A DNA stretch of 8,841 nucleotides from the NCBI GenBank assembly GCA_022565935.1, contig JADFJY010000045.1, forward strand, positions 1 through 8,841. Reading direction: 5' to 3'. Positions 5,524 through 8,841 of the stretch are shown one piece after another. A program made the translations under genes and the position numbers. The notes below the pieces were generated by a model that was given only the letters and a program-made list of their open reading frames with translations, was not told the origin of the DNA and searched no databases. The DNA comes from Nitrososphaerota archaeon. GTDB lineage: Archaea > Thermoproteota > Nitrososphaeria > Nitrososphaerales > Nitrosopumilaceae. Numbering within the stretch: the first letter of the stretch is position 1; each line of letters starts with the position of its first letter.

Positions 5524-5784
5524 CTAGTCAGTTGCTTCTTGGGATCGTGCTTCTTCAAGATATGCCCTTCTTTCTTCATTGACTTTTTCCTTGTCAATTT
5601 TGATATCATCATCAACTATGACAATCCCCATATCACTATAAGGTTCTCCTTTTGTTTTTTTATTCTTTGATTTTGTTGATTTAGTTTTTAATTTGGTAGT
5701 TTTGTTTGTCTTTTTCTTTGTTGTTTTTTCTTTAGGTATAGTTTTTTTCACGTTGGTTTTTTTTGTAATCTTTTTTTCCTTCAT
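5524..5784 (-). CDS. Lysine-rich tailed small protein (86 residues)
   Basis: I do not recognise a family. The first 45 residues are nearly all K, T, N and S (for example EKTTKKKTNKTTKLKTKSTK) and resemble the unstructured basic tails of histone H1-like or other nucleic-acid-binding proteins. The remaining 40 residues (GEPYSDMGIVIVDDDIKIDK then EERRAYLEEARSQEA) hold a short hydrophobic strand, an acidic turn DDD and an amphipathic acidic helix. The sharp basic/acidic split suggests a tail that binds DNA or RNA and a C-terminal protein-contact segment. ATG 5784-5782 is the first start. An A/T box (TTTAAA near 5818) lies about 34 bp away, so a leader of about 8-10 nt is possible. It stands just ahead of the RAM-RAM-VOC operon. 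The function is not known. Confidence 0.6.
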   Translation of the reverse strand: MKEKKITKKTNVKKTIPKEKTTKKKTNKTTKLKTKSTKSKNKKTKGEPYSDMGIVIVDDDIKIDKEKVNEERRAYLEEARSQEATD

Positions 5785-5975
5785 GAATATCGAAAAACAA
5801 GAGTTTGCATTGTTTTTAAAGATTATGTATAATTATTTTTTTGTAGAAATTAGGCAAAAACCTTAATCATTTACTCAAATATATTATTTTCATAATTACA
5901 TAATGTAGAGCATTCAATTCAGTATGCTGGCACAATGACGCCAAAAGTAAGAAATCAACTCAGTTAACAAAACAT

Positions 5976-6059
5976 ATGTTTACATGTCAAAAATGTTGAA
6001 AAGAGTATAAAGACAAAGATAATTCAAGGAAATATTTTCTTGAAAATCATGAGGCATAG
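5976..6059 (+). pseudogene. Broken zinc-finger-like small ORF with in-frame stop
   Basis: From ATG 5976 the frame reads MFTCQKC, then TGA (5997-5999), then KEYKDKDNSRKYFLENHEA and TAG at 6057-6059. Reading the TGA as a mutated glycine codon (GGA) gives CQKCGKEYKD, which is exactly how many small archaeal and eukaryotic zinc fingers begin (C-x2-C-G-K-x-Y/F), and the second half keeps a coding look with a terminal histidine. The upstream frame also stays open (KSKKSTQLTKH before the ATG). I infer a decayed zinc-finger gene. A chance resemblance over 27 codons is possible. Confidence 0.35.
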
Positions 6060-6086
6060 TAGATACTAAGAAATTTTGTGAGTTTT

Positions 6087-6124
6087 ACAATTAATTGTGA
6101 AAATGATATCAGAGTGACAATTGT
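6087..6124. repeat. Two related ACAATT palindromes
   Basis: ACAATTAATTGT (6087-6098) is a perfect 12-bp palindrome, extendable with flanking TTTT/GAAAA pairs. ACAATTGT (6117-6124) is a shorter palindrome with the same half-site, 30 bp further on. Together they could be paired operator sites for a dimeric regulator, but A/T-rich DNA makes such palindromes fairly common. Confidence 0.25.
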
Positions 6125-6181
6125 GTAAAAATTCAACAATGAAAAATTCAGATCTAATGTAAATAGCAAAACATCATGTGA

Positions 6182-6191
6182 CCTATAAAAT
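6182..6191 (+). promoter_or_regulatory. Strong TATA box without a following gene
   Basis: CCTATAAAAT is the closest match to the archaeal TATA consensus in the window. Its centre (about 6187) lies 24-25 bp before 6211, where a 10-bp hairpin begins. No ORF starts nearby, so an RNA product is the simplest reading. Confidence 0.5.
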
Positions 6192-6210
6192 ACACATATG
6201 ATAAATCAAC

Positions 6211-6330
6211 ATCTGCTAAAAATTTCTTTAATTTAGTAGATATATGAAATGGTTTTCCACCTTTTCTATATTTTTATAGAAAAGGGAATAAAATGAAAAC
6301 CAAACATACTAAGTAGAATCTTTACTTAAA
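6211..6330 (+). ncRNA. Candidate structured RNA with nested and alternative hairpins
   Basis: Stem A pairs 6211-6220 (ATCTGCTAAA) with 6232-6241 (TTTAGTAGAT), 10 bp with one G-U on the plus strand. Stem B is a perfect 11-bp stem, 6260-6270 (CCTTTTCTATA) with 6275-6285 (TATAGAAAAGG), around a TTTT loop. It is enclosed by stem C, 6250-6257 (TGGTTTTC) with 6295-6302 (GAAAACCA). A last stem D pairs 6310-6315 (TAAGTA) with 6323-6328 (TACTTA). The TTAGTA in stem A can instead pair with TACTAA at 6307-6312, outside stem C, so two folds compete. A strong TATA box lies one promoter distance upstream. The 3' end is uncertain; T runs occur at 6321-6323 and 6374-6378. No known family is recognised. Confidence 0.45.
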
Positions 6331-6369
6331 ATTATGTCATAAAAAAAAATGACGCTAGATTGACTCAAA

Positions 6370-6385
6370 TTAATTTTTAAATTAA
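6370..6385 (+). terminator. T-rich palindrome, possible 3' end of the structured RNA
   Basis: TTAATTT and AAATTAA form a perfect 7-bp inverted repeat with a 2-nt spacer, and it includes a run of five T at 6374-6378. Archaeal termination mainly needs T runs, so this could end the upstream RNA. It is weak evidence in such A/T-rich sequence. Confidence 0.25.
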
Positions 6386-6572
6386 CTACAATATTTTCAA
6401 AAATATAATTTCAAAACTATCATTAATCATTATACTGTGTACAATTCCATTGATTTTGATAATGTTTTTCCTTATACAAATACGGATTATTCTGGAAATA
6501 CAATATGTCTGTGAAGTAAAATTTCGCTGAATTTTGGGATAAAATATGGATGTTAAGAACATAGTGCCTGAG

Positions 6573-6604
6573 AACTAGTTTGTAATTATTATGACAAACT
6601 AGTT
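6573..6604. promoter_or_regulatory. Operator-like inverted repeat before the pilin gene
   Basis: AACTAGTTTGT (6573-6583) and ACAAACTAGTT (6594-6604) are a perfect 11-bp inverted repeat with a 10-bp spacer. Each arm itself contains the palindrome AACTAGTT, 24 bp apart. The right arm touches the TATA-like box at 6603-6612, so a bound protein would affect TFB/TBP access. A hairpin in an RNA is the alternative, but no T run follows it. Confidence 0.55.
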
Positions 6605-6612
6605 GATAAATT
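6603..6612 (+). promoter_or_regulatory. TATA-like box of the first pilin-like gene
   Basis: TTGATAAATT is centred about 26-27 bp before ATG 6634, implying leaderless transcription. It adjoins the right arm of the operator-like inverted repeat. Confidence 0.45.
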
Positions 6613-6633
6613 CCCAAAAGTGGAAATTGTCAT

Positions 6634-7095
6634 ATGAATATCCTACAGGCAAGACAAAGAAGAGCTCTAGCCACAATTGTTACATCTGCCATTATGATGT
6701 CTAGTGTTGCACTAATGGGAAGTGCAGGTGTTGTATGGAGCCAATCATCATTAACTGCAAAGCAAGTAGACATGACAGATACTGCCGTAAATTACATGAA
6801 TAAACTCAATGAATCCCTAGTCTTTGAATACGTGTATTGTGCCACAGACCCTTGTGAACAAATTAACGTAGTACTGACTAATGTTGGTCATGTTGGATTA
6901 GAGGTATCAAAAGTAACCATCTCTGATAAAATATCCGGATTTAGCAAGATTCATCCTGTATTAAACGGTCAAATAATGCCAGATCACAGTATATTAATTC
7001 CAATAAGCGATGCTGGATTTTCATCATACAATATCTTAGATGTGATGGTAGAAACACACAGAGGCAACATCATACAGACTCAAACCAACACATAA
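6634..7095 (+). CDS. Small type IV pilin/archaellin-like exported protein
   Basis: The 153-residue precursor has a class III signal sequence: basic MNILQARQRR, then the hydrophobic helix ALATIVTSAIMMSSVALMGSAGVVW (11-35). Cleavage by the prepilin peptidase (PibD/FlaK type) would fall right after RR10 and leave the helix as the mature N-terminus for packing into a filament core. The exterior domain (about 60-150) is beta-rich, with the strand pattern INVVLTNVGHVGLEVSKVTI seen in archaellin/pilin head domains. C69 and C74 (CATDPC) could form a disulfide. There is one N-glycosylation sequon (N59-E-S). ATG 6634 lies 26-27 bp after a TATA-like box with an operator-like inverted repeat beside it. 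A run of seven T at 7098-7104 just after the stop may end the message. It could be a minor pilin or an adhesin subunit. Confidence 0.7.
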   Translation: MNILQARQRRALATIVTSAIMMSSVALMGSAGVVWSQSSLTAKQVDMTDTAVNYMNKLNESLVFEYVYCATDPCEQINVVLTNVGHVGLEVSKVTISDKISGFSKIHPVLNGQIMPDHSILIPISDAGFSSYNILDVMVETHRGNIIQTQTNT

Positions 7096-7097
7096 TG

Positions 7098-7104
7098 TTT
7101 TTTT
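7098..7104 (+). terminator. T run after the first pilin-like gene
   Basis: Seven consecutive T begin 3 bp after the TAA at 7093-7095. Archaeal RNA polymerase terminates at such runs without a hairpin. The second pilin-like gene starts 35 bp further on, so full or partial read-through is likely to set the ratio of the two messages. Confidence 0.45.
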
Positions 7105-7138
7105 GACCCCAAAACATCTTTCTTTCAAGGAATAAAAC

Positions 7139-8428
7139 ATGAAGTACAGAAGAGGACTCAGCAGCATTATTGGGATGATTTTTCTTGTAGTGATTCTCAG
7201 TTCTGTAATAGGTTATTTCACATATGCAATAGATCTTGTTGAACAAGTAAATGATCAAGTGATCATGAAAGGAATTGAAAGATTTGATCAATTTAAAGAA
7301 AATTTTGAGGTTACAAATATCAGAATTGATGATGGTAAATTTAATCTTACAATTAAAAATACAGGACAACTTCCAATAAACTTTACAAGATTATGGGTTA
7401 ACAATGTGACAGATAACTCGTGGCCCTTACAAAACTTTACAATAAATAAAGTATCTTCGCCAGGTCAAGTGTTAAATAATGTAGGTCAAAATCTAAACCT
7501 TTACGCATTAGAATCACAGTCATACACATTAAGGTTGGTAACAGAAAGAGGTAATACATTCAACGTTCAAATATCATCCCCACAAGACAAAGCACTTGAG
7601 ATGAATTTATTTACAGTTCCACGCTCTGTTCTTACTGGACATGATGTAACAATATGGTATGGTGTTACTAACAATCTTACAGATGGCAGTATACTACAAT
7701 TAATCACTCCACAGATAAAAGACCCACCAGACACTACTGGAGTCGCAAGTGCAACATATATCAAAGGCCCCATCCCAGCAACAAAGGAAAGTTTAACGAA
7801 TGGTAATACTGCTTTCTTTAAGTGGATCTACAAAGTTGATGGAAATGTAGGAGACACAATAGCATTTAATGTAACTATCAATAATGCAATGCAAGGAAAT
7901 TATATTATAGAACCAATTGAGTTTGTTACTATTCTGGGTACTATACTAGCACAAAATGCGGGTCTACTCCAAGTTGACTATAAATCTCTGGAATGGGCGC
8001 AAGATGATAGTGATTGGTCAACTGGATGGAGTTTAGACAACGGCGATAATACAGTATGGAGAATAAATATCACAAACAATGATCCTACTGACACATTCTA
8101 TATTGGTGAGGATACTGCATTAGTAATGACACGTGTAGCAAGTGCCTCAACAAGTGTGTTTTACATTGGTGACAGTGCTACTACTAATCCACCTAGTATT
8201 AACGCGTACACTAATCTTAGCCAGAATATATCTCCAGGTCAAGAACTCCGTGTTTATTTCGGCGCAACACAGCCCGGCGGTATTACTGAAGAGAGCACCC
8301 CTGCTCAAAAAGGAATTAACCAATCTCCAATTCTAATTTTCGGGAAGATGTGCTCTGGTGTAGGTTGCCCTGGATCTGGTTTAGAATATGGTCAAACCAT
8401 TCCCTTTCTTGGAATACTAATAGACTAA
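7139..8428 (+). CDS. Large surface protein with prepilin-type N-terminus
   Basis: The 429-residue precursor starts MKYRRGLSSIIGMIFLVVILSSVIGYFTYAIDLVEQ (residues 1-36). RRG6 followed by L-S-S-I-I-G and a 20-residue hydrophobic helix is a textbook archaeal class III signal, cut after G6. The rest is extracellular and beta-rich. A first domain (about 55-145, FNLTIKNTGQLPINFTRLWV) has the immunoglobulin-like strands common in archaeal pilins. A second follows (about 160-265), and a third runs to the end. About ten N-x-S/T sequons (N69, N81, N89, N99, N179, N244, N310, N359, N363, N394) suggest heavy glycosylation. C405 and C410 may form a disulfide. AAGG 9 nt before ATG 7139 serves as a Shine-Dalgarno. 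It is about three times the length of a simple pilin, so a tip adhesin or a membrane-anchored surface protein fits better than a main subunit. Confidence 0.75.
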   Translation: MKYRRGLSSIIGMIFLVVILSSVIGYFTYAIDLVEQVNDQVIMKGIERFDQFKENFEVTNIRIDDGKFNLTIKNTGQLPINFTRLWVNNVTDNSWPLQNFTINKVSSPGQVLNNVGQNLNLYALESQSYTLRLVTERGNTFNVQISSPQDKALEMNLFTVPRSVLTGHDVTIWYGVTNNLTDGSILQLITPQIKDPPDTTGVASATYIKGPIPATKESLTNGNTAFFKWIYKVDGNVGDTIAFNVTINNAMQGNYIIEPIEFVTILGTILAQNAGLLQVDYKSLEWAQDDSDWSTGWSLDNGDNTVWRINITNNDPTDTFYIGEDTALVMTRVASASTSVFYIGDSATTNPPSINAYTNLSQNISPGQELRVYFGATQPGGITEESTPAQKGINQSPILIFGKMCSGVGCPGSGLEYGQTIPFLGILID

Positions 8429-8508
8429 GGTCAAAACTTTGATTCCACTCAACCACAATTTACAATCAAACCCAAATAATGACTGTGATGCACTACAAAA
8501 TGGATCAG

Positions 8509-8582
8509 TGCCGGAGGCGGGATTTGAACGCGCGACAGCCCGGTCTTCAGCCGAGTGCTCTCCCAGGCTGAGCTACCCCGGC
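8509..8582 (-). tRNA. tRNA-Phe (anticodon GAA)
   Basis: The 74-nt cloverleaf reads on the minus strand from G1 at 8582 to discriminator A73 at 8509. The acceptor stem is GCCGGGG with CTCCGGC (one G-U). The D arm is GCTC-AGCCTGGGA-GAGC. The anticodon arm is CTCGG-CTGAAGA-CCGGG with anticodon GAA. The variable loop has 5 nt (CTGTC), and the T arm is GCGCG-TTCAAAT-CCCGC. The T stem contains one C-C mismatch at its fourth pair (positions 52-62). No intron and no encoded CCA are present. A TATA-like box (minus strand ACTTTAATT, complement of about 8609-8617) lies about 30 bp before G1. It transfers phenylalanine at UUC/UUU codons. Confidence 0.95.
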
Positions 8583-8657
8583 ACTTAGAAAAATGAATTC
8601 AGTTGAGGAATTAAAGTTTGTCTTAATATCCAATCCACATTACGATCAAAATCTAAA

Positions 8658-8841
8658 TTAAATCATGCTACATAGAAATGATTCAAGCAAAAAAAACAGA
8701 CCTCGTTTGTAAACACTTCCAACTCTATTATACCGTAGATGAGAATTAAGATCTGAAAAATTTTCTGAAACAAATTCATATGGTGGGTAAATTGCCCATG
8801 AACCTAAATATTTTTCTCCGTCAAGCCAAGGACCACATAAA
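8658..8841 (-). CDS. 3' end of an unrecognised gene, cut by the window edge
   Basis: A frame open from the window edge ends at TAA 8660-8658 and gives 60 residues: LCGPWLDGEKYLGSWAIYPP, continuing with YEFVSENFSDLNSHLRYNRV and ending RGLFFLLESFLCSMI. It is rich in aromatic residues (G-P-W, G-S-W, Y-P-P-Y), which looks like real protein rather than a chance frame. I cannot assign a family. A run of eight A (T on the coding strand) at 8690-8697 encodes F-F within the last 20 codons, a common place for sequencing or replication slippage, so the true C-terminus could differ. The gene is co-directional with, and upstream of, the tRNA-Phe gene. Confidence 0.5.
   Translation of the reverse strand, partial: LCGPWLDGEKYLGSWAIYPPYEFVSENFSDLNSHLRYNRVGSVYKRGLFFLLESFLCSMI

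Larger units (their letters stand above)
5785..6633. other. Intergenic region of about 850 bp without an intact gene
   Basis: No reading frame here shows convincing coding features. Stops are dense in all frames, except for a 64-codon minus-strand frame at 6423-6617 whose composition is unlike a protein of this genome. The region holds a broken zinc-finger-like frame, two related palindromes, a strong TATA box leading into nested hairpins, and an operator-like inverted repeat before the pilin gene. These are listed separately. The size is exceptional beside the other gaps in the window, which are below about 200 bp. Confidence 0.7.

Noticed and set aside
6026..6043. CAAGGAAA / TTTTCTTG inverted repeat
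   Set aside because: The spacer is only two bases and the sequence is better explained as part of the broken zinc-finger frame.
6336..6353. GTCAT / ATGAC 5-bp inverted repeat around eight A
   Set aside because: The short stem and long A loop are expected by chance, and no T run follows on either strand in a useful place.
6423..6617. 64-codon minus-strand frame
   Set aside because: The product is rich in N, Y and H with no domain pattern, no Shine-Dalgarno and no TATA box at the right place, and its start overlaps the operator-like inverted repeat. It is more likely chance in A/T-rich DNA.
5785..6633. CRISPR array or insertion sequence in the large gap
   Set aside because: No regularly spaced direct repeats, transposase frame, or terminal inverted repeats with target duplications were found.
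7070..7369. 99-codon minus-strand frame
   Set aside because: It lies over the start of the large prepilin-type gene and reads as its complement, with a cysteine- and phenylalanine-rich, non-protein-like composition.
8592..8660. 22-codon plus-strand frame beginning MNSVEELKF
   Set aside because: It is very short, begins inside the likely tRNA promoter region and ends against the minus-strand partial gene. There is no supporting signal.

Overview
The window looks like a chromosomal segment of an ammonia-oxidising thaumarchaeon (Nitrosopumilus/Nitrosarchaeum type). The grounds are AT-rich DNA with short intergenic gaps, A/T-rich TATA-like boxes 24-29 bp in front of several start codons (leaderless transcription), a stand-alone pair of Lrp/AsnC effector domains, small CxxC zinc-binding proteins, type IV pilin-like signal sequences, and an intron-less tRNA-Phe with no encoded CCA. 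The lineage is inferred from protein style and promoter layout, not from a database match.

Region 1-2450: the 3' end of purE (plus strand) meets a threonine dehydratase gene with a C-terminal ACT domain (minus strand). A 190-bp gap follows. It holds a hairpin whose only non-Watson-Crick pair is G-U on the plus strand, placed one TATA distance after an A/T-rich box, so it is a good small-RNA candidate. An unrecognised 282-residue protein follows on the minus strand with a TTG start and a strong Shine-Dalgarno sequence.

Region 2450-4600: a 40-residue zinc-ribbon protein and a soluble class III nucleotidyl cyclase form a plus-strand pair. A 48-residue CxxC protein lies on the minus strand, and its promoter is bracketed by two copies of a 10-bp direct repeat. 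Two plus-strand lineage-type proteins follow: a coiled-coil-tailed protein and a small roadblock-like protein.

Region 4590-5784: the minus strand carries a lysine-tailed protein, two HTH-less Lrp/AsnC effector domain proteins that overlap by 7 bp, and a VOC-fold (glyoxalase-like) protein. The last three read as one operon, possibly joining amino acid or small-ligand sensing to a VOC enzyme.

Region 5785-6633: about 850 bp with no intact gene. It is not empty. It contains a broken zinc-finger-like ORF, two related ACAATT palindromes, a strong TATA box followed at the right distance by a nested set of hairpins (second small-RNA candidate), and a perfect 11-bp inverted repeat next to the promoter of the downstream pilin-like gene.

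Region 6634-8841: two exported proteins with class III (prepilin-type) N-termini, the second large and rich in N-glycosylation sequons, probably cell-surface or pilus-like components. Then come a tRNA-Phe (minus strand) with one C-C mismatch in its T stem, and the 3' end of an unrecognised minus-strand gene cut by the window edge.

The most novel material is the two structured-RNA candidates, the operator-like repeats, and the small zinc proteins. No complete new defence or metabolic system is visible.
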